DNA from: Casuarina equisetifolia
Lineage: Eukaryota; Streptophyta; Magnoliopsida; Fagales; Casuarinaceae
NCBI GenBank assembly: GCA_028551475.1
Contig: CM052360.1
Coordinates: forward strand, 13,008,501 to 13,072,500
Direction: 5' to 3'
DNA length: 64,000 nt
In this document: positions 49,203 to 59,870 of the stretch, one piece after another
How the letters are laid out: the number at the start of each line of letters is the position of its first letter
Numbering within the stretch: position 1 is the first letter of the stretch
Program-made: the position numbers and the translations under genes
The notes under the pieces: generated by a model
The model's database searches: none
What the model was told of the DNA's origin: nothing
Seen by the model: only the letters and a program-made list of their open reading frames with translations

Positions 49203-49762
49203 CTAACTGCGATTGAAGGAGGAGGTGATGGCTTTGTGACGCTGATCTGTGGGCATCAAATCCAGATACGGAAATACAAATCTGATGGAAGTGACCACTT
49301 AATGATGAGGAATTGCCGTGCGAGTAAATCAAGACCTTTCAATTGGTAGGTATTTATTTGCCTTTTACCAGCTCCTCTCATCCGTGTTTGAAGACAACTT
49401 TAGGTACATTTACCCGTCTCGTTTACGTTGTGTTGTCTTGCCAACGGTAGGACGAAGACCGAAACAAAATAAGATGCGGTTCACAAAGTCCTAAATATGT
49501 ATATGAGTTAAAATAAATAAATAAACAAATATTTGTATATGAGTGAGGTCAACATTGTCATTTCACAGACTCCAGTACTTAATGGGCCTGGGTCCAAAAA
49601 AAAGAAAAAAGTGCATTTGCGTTTGCACTAATGCGCATGTTAGCTGTCTCCCTGCCAACCACTGTGGCTCGCAGGAGTCCCGCGCTTCTTTTTCGCTTCC
49701 GTTCATTTCCCATCCATCCACGTCGCTTTTCTTTTCTGTACAGACAGAAGACCCCAAGAAGT

Positions 49763-49817
49763 CTGTACAAATACAAATACAAGTACAAAATACAAAATAC
49801 AAAATACAAAATACAAA
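49763..49817. repeat. AAATAC-type simple repeat
   Basis: Units of acaaat and aaatac are repeated without long interruption. It lies between the G-box cluster and the ORP TATA box. Confidence 0.85.
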
Positions 49818-49982
49818 AGACCAAAGCGCGCATGCATTTATAATAATTGCTTTAATCAAATCGGAACCAAATTAATTATAATGCCGCTGCTCCGCTTGGA
49901 GGCAACGCACTGCTCTGTGTCGCTACTGAATTCTCTGACCTCTGCCTTAAATGGATCTCTCTGTCCCTACCCCCCACTACTC

Positions 49983-50026
49983 TTTATAACCAGCCTTAAC
50001 TGCCCTTCACTTTTGCTCTAGCTCTC

Positions 50027-50065
<39 letters not shown>
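49983..50065 (+). promoter_or_regulatory. ORP core promoter: TATA motif and downstream CT tract
   Basis: The motif tttataa at 49983-49989 is followed 40 bp later by an uninterrupted TC microsatellite at 50031-50065. A TATA box then a CT-rich start region is a common plant arrangement. The start codon is at 50259, giving a leader of about 240 nt if unspliced. Confidence 0.55.
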
Positions 50066-50071
<6 letters not shown>

Positions 50072-50258
50072 ATGTCTTTGCCCAGACGTTTCGTTTCGAG
50101 GTTCTGCGATCAGGTCGGGCTTCATTGCCAGAACTGGCTCGAGTCTGAGCGTTTTGTTCCTACGGCCCGGTTTTGGCGCTGATCCTTGTGGTTCTTTTAT
50201 GACGATGGTGTCTGCTGGTTATTTGTTTGCTTTTCTGGATGGTTTTTGACCGATAAAG

Positions 50259-53200
50259 ATGAATCCGCTGTGCTGCATTGCTCCGGTTTCAATCGATCGG
50301 GACCCTGCCAACCCGGTCGGGGCGAGATCGCCGGGTCAGTGCCAGGTAGGGCTCGACGCACAGGTGAGAACCGTGAGCTACACGAGACCAAGCCTCTCGG
50401 CTCAGGTGTCATCGGCGGGTACCGATTCGGACAGAGTTTCAGCGGCGGCTAACCACGACGCCGAGGACGGGCTCACCGAGGCGAGGGATTCGAAGGCGTA
50501 CGGCTGTGTCAGTGGCGGAGTGGCGGGGATTCTGTACAAGTGGGTGAACTACGGGAAGGGATGGAGGTCGAGGTGGTTCGTGCTTGAGGACGGCGTGCTC
50601 TCGTACTACAAGGTTCACGGGCCGGACAAGATTCTGATTAGTCCGGCGAGAGAGAAGGGCGTGAAGGTGATTGGCGAGGAATCGGTCAGGTATATGCGGA
50701 AGGCTAATTGGGGTGGCAACCCACTCGGCGGTTCGGCGAGGCAGTGCAAGCCTTTTGGCGAAGTGCACTTGAAGGTTTCGAGTGGCTTTAGTTTGATAGT
50801 TTAATTCGCATTGCCGTTTAATTGGTTATTGATCTGATTTGTTTTGTTTATTTGCTTTTCTATTGTTGGTGACGATTTTATCTCGACCAGAAGTAGAGGT
50901 ATTGTCTTGAGTGCAGTATTTGTGAGTTTGATGGGCGTGGACGAGTAGGAAGCAGTTATGAATTTTACATTGAAGCCTTTAGGAATAGTGGCTGGTTAGT
51001 TTGATCCACAGCGCCGGAAACTTGCAAGTAGATTATTTCGAGAAGTAGTCAAGCAGGTAGAACACTGAAAAGGAATCGAGTAAGTCGGGGAACTACTCTG
51101 CAGTAGAAAAGGGAGCACGGTGGTGAAAAGAACCCTTGTGGGAAGAAAGAGCAGTCCTTTTTTCCCAATGAAATCTCAAAATTAAGATAGCGTACCCTAG
51201 TCGTAAGGAGTCCACGTCGATGCACAATGATACACCTGAGACTCACTTTTCCTTTTCTACTTTCACAACTTCTACATATTTACAATGCAAATCAAGAAAG
51301 CAAAAGGAGGGAACATGTTCTGGTGATTCGCATTGTCATTTTAACAGGTTCTTCATGCATGGTAGCTTCTGCAAACATCTAGTTCTATTTTGTATGGCAC
51401 ACAGAGAGGGAAGCTGTGCCTTCTGAAAAGATCTCTCAGTAGTATAATTTCTATTTGCATGAATTGATTGTTAAGATGATTTTTGTAGCTTTGGTTATGC
51501 CCTTGATAAAGTAAGTGTGAACTGTGCAAGTTTGGTTGATTATGATATCATTCCTTGAGCCTTTCAACAGGCAAGCCTATATATTCATGAATCTGAACTC
51601 ATTTGTGTTGTTCTCAGTTGTGTAAATGGTCATCGTACCTTAGGAAAGTAAACCCTTAGCCAAGTAGTCAACCTATGTGCATTTCGGAAGTAGCGTTCAG
51701 ATGTTTTCATCCAAGTCTCAATATGGCTCTTGCTCCATTTGAACCACTGTCACACAACTTCGCACTTAATAAACATTCTGAAGTTCCAGCAAACATGCAA
51801 CAGCATCCAATAACCAAAGGGTAGTCATTGGCTCCTCTCAGCCTCCAATGCAGTTGTCGTGACTCCAAATTATTTTGAATGGACGACTCATCTTCATGGC
51901 ACAACTACTTCCATCTTTTATGGGTGATTTGACCCCTTACGTGGCTTTCTTTTTTTAGTGGGTGCTGAAATATCTATATCTCTGCCTTACAGGTCTCCTC
52001 AGTTCGTGCAAGCAAATCTGATGATAAAAGGCTTTCCATATTTACTGGAACCAAAACTCTTCACTTGCGGTGTGCATCTAGGGAGGACAGATCTCTTTGG
52101 ATTGAGGCACTTGTGGCTGCCAAGGATCTATTCCCGCGAGCTTTGAGTAGCAATGAATTTGCACCTACTGAAGATATAGTTGTTTCAACAGAGAAGCTCC
52201 GGTTGCGATTATTGCAGGAAGGCATAGGTGAGGCAGTCATCAAAGACTGCGAATCAATCATGATCTTAGAAGTCTCTGAGTTGCAAAACCAGTTGAAGGC
52301 TCTTCAACATAAACATGTTATGTTGTTAGACACGTTAAGACAGCTGGAGGTACTTGTCCTTTTCCATTTCTTTTTCATGGTACATGAAGCTGCCAAAGAT
52401 CATTAACTTCTATGAACAACAAAATGATTCCAGGGTTCTGTGAGAATTAAGCTGGATAGCTCCTGCATGTTTTCTGGACTTTGTTGTGCTATTCTATCTT
52501 GCTTTAGCTTAAGATATTGTATGTTTGTGTTTACTTGTTACTTGTATGGCTAAGGCGGGCCTTGGTGTCTGATGCAATATAAGATAGTTGATGTAGCAAA
52601 TTCAGAGTTGCGGAAGCTTTTCCTTAAGCATTTTAGCCTTCTGTATTTTTCCATTTTGGCATTTTAATACAAGTTCTGAACGCAGCTACCAAATATTTCT
52701 GCATCTATAAATAAATGGGACGTTGGGCTGTTTCACAGGAGCAGTGTCATTCCTCATATCATCGCAGGGTTTTAGTTACAGGAGCAGTGCCATGTCTCAT
52801 ATCATCACATGGTCTTAGTGTTTCTTACCTGCAGATTTTGTTCGTGACTATGCTATCCTTTTTGGCATGGGGGAAATGGGCATATGTGATGAATGTCGTA
52901 CAAAATATACAAAGGGCAGAGAAACATTCTTCTTTTTTGGGGCCACCCTGAAGATCATTCTTGCAGGGCCACCGATGGCACAGCTTCCTTTTTTCTGTTG
53001 ATATGTTTCAGTTTCACTATTTTTGACAAAACACTTCCTAGTTTGAAGAATAATTTTTCCCTTTCAAATTTGTTTGGCAGACCGAGAAAATAGAGCTGGA
53101 AACTACAGTAATCGATGAAACAAAAGAGCACGAGTCATGTTGTGGACAAGGAAATAGAAGATTTAGCGGTTAGTTCTTCTTTGTATGGTGATGGAAGATT

Positions 53201-56200
53201 GAAGGATAACTTAAGAAAAAGTTAGTTTAGTCGAACGCATTAAAATTCCTAGTATCACAAGGAGAACAATTTTCTGATCCTGTGAATTCTACATTTTAAG
53301 TACTATTAATTAACTAAAGGTGCTGTTATATCTTATATGGTACTTCTTGTAGACACTTAAGAAAACTTATAATGGAACCAGATTTTGTTTACACTGCACT
53401 AAGTTTTCCTTTCTGGTTGGGGATTCTTTTGTGTAATAATTGGTCATCTAAGCAGCCTCTTATATTAATTACCTCTTTGACCACAAGGGAATTCAGTTAT
53501 ATCACTGAAAAAGTTACCTTCCCTCAGGTTTTTGTGCAAATAATTTCTCTCAGGACCAAGTTACAATAATTTCTTTTCCACTGGTGTGTTAGATTTTTTA
53601 TTTTTCTTAATGAATGATTTTCTACAAAAGGATATTCTTTTTTTTTTTTTTTGGCTGTGAACATATTTCAGTTAATTTTTCTTTTCTTGTATTTATTTTT
53701 TGTAAAAACTCTGAAACTAATTCTATCTTTCTCCTATCCTCTTTCTGTGGCAGTGAAGAATTAAACATTTATTATGTTTATTGGCTTTTCTATATATATA
53801 TTTAGATATACGCATCTGTTTGTGTTTATGTGTTCCTGTAATCTTCTCATTTTCTTTTCATCATTTTACAGATTTCTATTCCGTCATGTCAGAGGGCAGT
53901 GCAACAGACTCTTGTGCAGATAATGAGAGTCATGATGGTGCAGATGTTGAAACAGATGAAGATGATAGAACATACTTCGATACAAATGATTTTTTGTCTT
54001 CAGACGCTTTAAGAAGTGCTTCATATAGGAGTAGGGAAGCACTCGGAAATGGTTGTATATTTGACAAGGATTCCTCCCTTTCTGATCGTTTGCATGGAAT
54101 TGAGAGGGAGATCAAGGTAGTTCAATTTCCATCTGTCAAAAGGAGGGATAATTTACCAGAACCAAAGGAGAAAGAGAAACCAGTTGGCTTGTGGTCAATT
54201 ATCAAGGACAATATTGGAAAGGACCTCTCTGGAGTTTGTCTTCCTGTTTATTTCAATGAACCACTATCTTCATTGCAGAAATGCTTTGAAGATCTGGAGT
54301 ATTCATACTTGGTTGATCGAGCACTGGAATGGGGAAAGCAGGTCAGGTCTCAGCTGTGCTTTCTTTTGTCGCAATGCAGATTTAAAGCATGATGTCCTAG
54401 TTGCATTTATGTTCCAGGTAGTTGAGATACTGACCTTTGTTTTCATTTAATTTTAGGCATCTTGCATAGACTCTGCCCACAACATTCATAAATATAAACA
54501 TTTTGTGGATGAAAAGAGAAGAGGGAGTGGGGGGGAAGACGGGGGATTTTTTTTTAAGCATAGCCTTGGCTTATACACTCTCCTTTCCCATAGTTGCTGC
54601 TATGGGTACCCACGGATTTGAATTCCTTTGTTCCTACTAGAAAATAGTGGCAGGTCCAGCCAACCAGGAGGCCTGTTCTCCAGGTGTATGTTTTTTTGAT
54701 AGGTAATTCTCCAGGTGTGTGTTGCTGAAGAGGAAAATGAATTAATGTGAAATGTTAGTTAGCTTCAGTCACTCACCCTTCCGAATTGGATCAGCTAGGA
54801 TCAACTACTTTCTATTTCTTCTTTGGGTTTGGTGCTACTTGTGGTTTGCCTAGTCAAAGAGTTCTGGTTTGGGGTGATCCATGTTCAGTTCTTGGTGCCT
54901 TATTTTGCTTCTTTTGTTGTTAATTATTGGAACTAGCTTTATGTAATTGTTGTAGAAGATACAGGTAACACCTCAAATGGGCAAGTGGAATTTAAATTAC
55001 ACAATGGTAAAAGTTTGGCAGGAAGGATGTGCACCTCCCTCCCCTTGTCAAGAGAAGCTCTGATTTATGAGGCTGTTGTGAAACTCTTGTCTAATTTATG
55101 GTTTTAGATTTTGCAACAGTTTATGGTTTGTCTAGTTAAAGTTCTGGTTTGAGCTGATCCCGTGGGGGGTTCTTGGTGGCTACTTTTGCTTCTTTTGTTT
55201 TTAATTATTCGAACTAGCGTTATGTAATTATTGTACAAAACACAAGGAACATCTCAACGGGCAAGTGGAATTTCAATTACAATAAGGTAAAAGTTTGGCT
55301 AGGAAGGACGTCTTGGAGGACAAAACAATCTCTCTTTCTCTCTCTGTGCAACTCCCTCCCCCTGTCAAGTTAAGTTCTGATTTATGAGGCTGTTGTGAAA
55401 CTCTTGTTCAATTTGTGGTTTTTTCCCCATACCAATTGTGCATTTTGGCTCTAGATTTTGCAAGACAGTTTGGTCTAACTAGGAATTTCTAGATATGGAA
55501 ATGGAATTAAGAAAAGAAAGGAGTTCAAATTTAATTGCAAGCTGAAACCGTGACAAGACTTTCTCCTCTTCACTCCATTCTGGTCTTATAAATTGTCTTC
55601 TACTGGACTTATTCTTGAGTGGTTTTGGAACAATTTATTATGGCTCTTCAATTTCTAATTCTATAATTGGGTTGATATATGTGTGGAACTTATGACTTAG
55701 AGGTTAGGACTTTATGTGGTGCAGGGAAATGACTTGATGAGAATTTTAAACATTGCAGCCTTTGCTGTATCTGGTTATGCATCAACAGAGGGTCGGCAGT
55801 GCAAACCCTTCAATCCTCTGCTTGGGGAGACATATGAGGCTGATTATCCAGATAAAGGACTTCGTTTTTTCTCTGAAAAAGTAATACCTCACTCTTCTAG
55901 AGTAAGACGTCTTCTTGAAAGTTGTGACCTCTAATAGCTCTATTTACACTGAAAACGCTGGAAAGATTACTACGATGTTGTACTTGCATCATTGTTCCAA
56001 CTTATTGGATTTTGAGTCTTTCTGTTGATATTTGGATAGTTTATCAACCAGTAGATCTTGTCTAACAAGTACTTCTCAGGTGAGTCACCATCCAATAATT
56101 GTGGCTTGTCACTGTGAAGGAAGAGGATGGAAATTCTGGGCAGATTCTAATCTCAAGGGCAAGTTTTGGGGTCGTTCTATTCAGCTTGATCCTGTTGGTG

Positions 56201-57978
56201 TCCTTACTCTGCAGTTTGAGGATGGTGAGATGTTTCAGTGGAGCAAGGTTACCACTTCTATATATAATATTATTCTAGGTAAAATCTATTGTGACCATTA
56301 TGGCACAATGCGCATTAAAGGCAGCGGCAACTACTCCTGCAAGCTCAAGTTCAAAGAGCAGTCTATCATAGACCGAAATCCACATCAGGTAAAATTTGTA
56401 TTCCTGAGTGGAAGGACAAGAAATCTTATTAGGCACACGTTGTACTTTTTGTTTGATAGATACATTGCAGAAAAAATTCAATTTTCTAAGACATCTTTAT
56501 GTCAAGCATTTCAGATGAGTTGTACTACTGGAAGCCGCAAAATGACCTAACAAGTGGTCGTGCTTAGAAAAGTTCCTTTCTCCTTTTTCCTTTTTCTTCT
56601 TACAGCACTTTGGTTTTGTATCTTTCAGAGTTCCTTGCTTTGCGATGAGAGTTCCATTTCTATGTACAACATAGAAGGGAAATAGGGGAGATTGATGATG
56701 GATACCTTTTTTGCTCTCATATATGAAGTACATGGAAGTTGAATGGAAACTTAAATATGTAGAAAGGAAGAAATAATTGCATCTTTTCATCCTGATAACA
56801 TGATAAGAGACTTGGTGCTGCCTTCAGCAAAGCTGTACTGTTTGCCTAAACCAAGCTGAGAAAATTTCAAATAATGCAAAAACTTAAAATTGAGAATTCT
56901 TTAAATGAGTGGTATAGAAACGAGTTTGCAAACTTCTCTGCTTACTCTTAAGCATCAGTGAATGTGGTTCTATAAAATTTTCAGGTCCATGGGTTTGTGC
57001 AAGACAACAGGACTGGAGAGAAGGTAGCTATGCTGGTCGGGAAGTGGGATGAGGCCATGTACTATGTGCTTGGAGATCCAACTTCGAAGCCCAAGGGTTA
57101 TGATCCAATGACAGAAGCTGTACTGCTTTGGGAAAGAGATAAATATGTCACCAAGACAAGATACAATCTCTCCCCTTTCGCAATATCCTTAAATGAACTG
57201 ACACCTGGCTTGTCGGAGATATTGCCTCCTACTGATTCCAGGCTGAGGCCAGACCAAAAACATCTAGAGAATGGAGAGTATGAGTTAGCAAATGCAGAGA
57301 AGCTAAGACTTGAGCGGTTACAAAGACAGGTATTTGCCTTTACATCAGCTGCTATATACTTGCATTCGAGTCTACCATGTAACTGGGGATAGGCTGAGTC
57401 TTGCATGTTGTTTAGGTTCAGGTTAGGATATGTGTTCATAAGTCTGAATTCCTTCCAGTCTTTCACCACTAACAGTGTTCTTCCTAATGTTTCCCTAACC
57501 ATCGTTCTTCATAACAATTTTCTACTGGACTGGGCTCAAAGTATTTAAATAGTCTTTTGATCACCTCTTACAGAATAAATCCAGCCATTGGTTTGGTACT
57601 GTTATCAATATAGCGATTTCAACCTAAAGCGTGAGCTTTGGACCACAACCTTTTGGATTGCATATGTTGTCAGGGAATGAAATTCTTAATTTATGCTGAT
57701 TTGGTCAATTATCTAACACTACGTCTGCTATCTTTATTTCCCCCCCCCCCCCCCCCCCCCCCCCCCTTAAAATACATTAAGCAGCTCTAGTTACTTTGAG
57801 AATGCAGGCAAGGAAATTGCAGGAGAGGGGGTGGCAGCCAAGATGGTTTCGGAAGGATGAGGATGGTTGTTACCGTTATGTGGGTGGATACTGGGAGGAG
57901 AGAGACAAAAGAAACTGGGATGGAATTCCTGATATATTTGGCCAAAGTAATGGTTTCCCTTCTTCCTCAGGAGAGTAA
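50259..57978 (+). CDS. oxysterol-binding protein-related protein with PH domain (ORP1/ORP2 type), 8 exons, 803 aa
   Basis: Exons 50259-50774, 51993-52349, 53081-53168, 53872-54341, 55725-55880, 56080-56388, 56985-57329 and 57808-57978 join in frame with GT-AG introns. The product is a lipid-transfer protein that moves or senses sterols and phosphoinositides between membranes. A PH domain (about 87-215) begins with [21 protein letters not shown] coiled-coil-prone segment (about 262-300) follows. An acidic linker contains TYFDTND (354-360), close to an FFAT motif for ER VAP proteins. The lipid-binding ORD starts near residue 400 and holds the OSBP signature in the form EKVSHHP (528-534), whose His pair binds phosphoinositide phosphate. 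The C-terminus has the plant [18 protein letters not shown] block. No break is seen. The start [11 protein letters not shown] matches Arabidopsis ORP1-group proteins. Which of the ORP1/ORP2 paralogues it is remains open. Confidence 0.95.
52736..52822. repeat. short tandem duplication in ORP intron 2
   Basis: A ~43-bp unit with caggagcagtg and ctcatatcatc occurs twice in a row with several differences. It lies in the intron between exons 2 and 3. Confidence 0.7.
54838..55425. repeat. ~285-bp tandem duplication in ORP intron 4
   Basis: Copy 1 (about 54838-55120) and copy 2 (about 55122-55425) share blocks in the same order, such as tgatttatgaggctgttgtg, gggcaagtggaattt and gcttcttttgtt. They differ by substitutions and a short CT-rich insertion in copy 2. 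It is an intronic segmental duplication of moderate age with no coding content. Confidence 0.8.
57740..57766. repeat. 27-base C homopolymer in ORP intron 7
   Basis: An uninterrupted C run lies about 41 nt upstream of the exon 8 acceptor at 57807/57808, in sense orientation. It sits where a branch point and pyrimidine tract are expected. Exact length may be uncertain. Confidence 0.85.
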
Positions 57979-58389
57979 TGTGTCCATTGGTCCATCTTGC
58001 CCCAGATTACTTTAATTTCCTTGTCTCTCTTTGCTGGATTTGAGTTTAGATGTAGCTACTCTCGAGTTATAAAGAAGCTCCTGAAAAGTGTTTATCTAAT
58101 TTATTGAGGTTTTTCCCGTTGTTAACTTACGTGTTCTGGTGCATGATTTTATCCATTTGAGTGCTCGATAGCATTTGTCATGGTGAATTTCCTTTTCTGA
58201 CTTGTTTTCTTAAGAGGAATTGGGGAGTAGCTCAAGTATGCACCGACAAGGTGAAAACTGAACTACATGTTCTGTGTGCTTGCATTTGCATGTCGACTAA
58301 ACAAAAGAGCAGGATTTTAGACATCTAGAGATGCGCAGTATGTCAGAGATAAGTATGGAGACCTTGACAAACCTCAATGAAGGAGACAA
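57979..58389. other. 3' UTR of the ORP gene and short spacer
   Basis: The T-rich sequence downstream of the ORP stop is the likely 3' UTR. No further gene is seen before the LINE remnant. Confidence 0.5.
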
Positions 58390-58989
58390 GTAGATGAACC
58401 TTATTGTAGGTCTCACACCGGAGGGTGTTTGCTTGGTGGATGAGAATGTGTTACAAAATAGGAAAGACCAGAACATTATTTTGCAAGGAATAAAAGAGGA
58501 TTCAGGAAATTTTCCTATGAAACCTTCCAAACACAAAGGATGGAAGATTACTTGTCAATCCACCACCTTTTGTAGTTGCAAATGGGGAAGAAAGAAAAGG
58601 GGCATGCCCGAATTTGTAGATAACCTTACAGAACAGATGAAGAAGTTGGACATGCCCGAATTTGTATTGAAGTGGAAGCTACAAACTTTGATTTATAAAT
58701 TTGATCTTTCGCAAAGTAAGGGGCAATTAACATTGATAAAGGTGGAGTACCAATAGAGACCTAAGGCGTGCAAGCGATGTCAAGTTTTTGGCCACTTAGA
58801 GAAGACATGCCCAAGGAAATCAAATAGGACTAATGAATGCAAGGAAAATGAAAGTGTGAAAGCTGAATATGAGAAAGGAACTACGGACAATTGTTACAAG
58901 GGAAAAACTAGTAAGGTCATCATCCTTTTAACCTAAAAGGTGTGCTAAGGTAATACTCCTACATAATGTTGTTGAGGAGACTAAATTGT

Positions 58990-59158
58990 GATGTAGATGC
59001 ACTTAAGGCCCAATATCATGAGTTTCAACATCAAAGAATTGATTGTTCACAACGTAACCCAATGGCTCTAAGAGGGCAAAGGTTGAAGAGCAGCCAAAGA
59101 ATCACGAGTTCCAACATCAAAGAATTGATTGTCCACAACATAACCCATTGGGTTACAT
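58990..59158 (+). repeat. partial copy of repeat R, with internal duplication
   Basis: Begins gatgtagatgcacttaagg and matches the start of the R copies listed below. The block agttccaacatcaaagaatt occurs twice here in slightly different form (near 59021 and 59110). It faces the copy at 59345-59870. Confidence 0.75.
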
Positions 59159-59344
59159 TACGGTTCTTATGGCGAGGTTGAGCGAGCTCAGGTTAAGAAA
59201 AAAACTAAAAAAATCATTTTTTTATGGGTTTTTTGTGAGAAAAGTAAGTGTTTGACAAGAAAGAAAGGAGGAAAAACAAAAATATGAAGAAAAAAAACAA
59301 AAGATAGATGCCAATAAGTTATAAGACGTAAAGGCAACACCACC

Positions 59345-59870
59345 AGTCAAGGGCTACCACCAATCCCTGACAAGAATTGGATAAAGAATGCAAAAGTTGA
59401 TCACACAGCTTAGGGTTTTATATTCTCTAGAAAAATAAGTTTGCTTACAACTGAAACAATGCTTCTTTTAAATATGCAGCTAAACCTAATTTTAAAAGGA
59501 TCCTGATAAATTAAGAATCCTTAAAATTAAGGAAGTTTTTACAAATCTGGATTCTAACAAATAAGAAAATTCTAAATAAATCAAAACTCTGACAAGAATG
59601 GAAACCCAGATAAATTAGGAACCTAGACAATTAAGGAAAACCAAATAAAAAGAAATATTCTCAGACAATAAAATAAACCTAAGAAATTAAAGACTTAACA
59701 ACTACTTAGGAAACCCCTATATTAAATATTGTAAAGATGCTATAGAATATTCTTTGGTTGCTCTTCAACCTTGGCCTTCTTAGACTCATTGGGTTATGTT
59801 GTGGACAATCAATTCTTTGATGTTGGAACTCGTGATATTGGGCCTTAAGTGCATCCACATCAAATTGGGT
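59345..59870 (-). repeat. repeat R, ~525-bp copy, minus orientation
   Basis: Read on the minus strand it runs from gatgtggatgcacttaagg through tattctatagcatcttta and a series of tcctaatttatc-like blocks to gtgtgatcaacttttgc. It aligns with 63472-64000 over its whole length. The family is uncertain. The internal structure, ending in a segment like plant LTR leaders, suggests the end of an LTR-type element fossil, but I found no PBS or target duplication. Confidence 0.8.

Larger units (their letters stand above)
48754..49982. other. upstream region of the ORP gene
   Basis: This gene-free stretch is probably the ORP promoter. It contains a G-box palindrome and an ACGT-core motif near 49150-49202, and a short AAATAC-type repeat at 49763-49817, both listed separately. 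Open frames crossing 49540-49875 arise from the simple repeat and are not genes. Confidence 0.55.

Noticed and set aside
49543-49875. Overlapping frames on both strands upstream of ORP
   Set aside because: They pass through the AAATAC simple repeat and encode only repetitive Tyr/Lys or Phe/Cys text.
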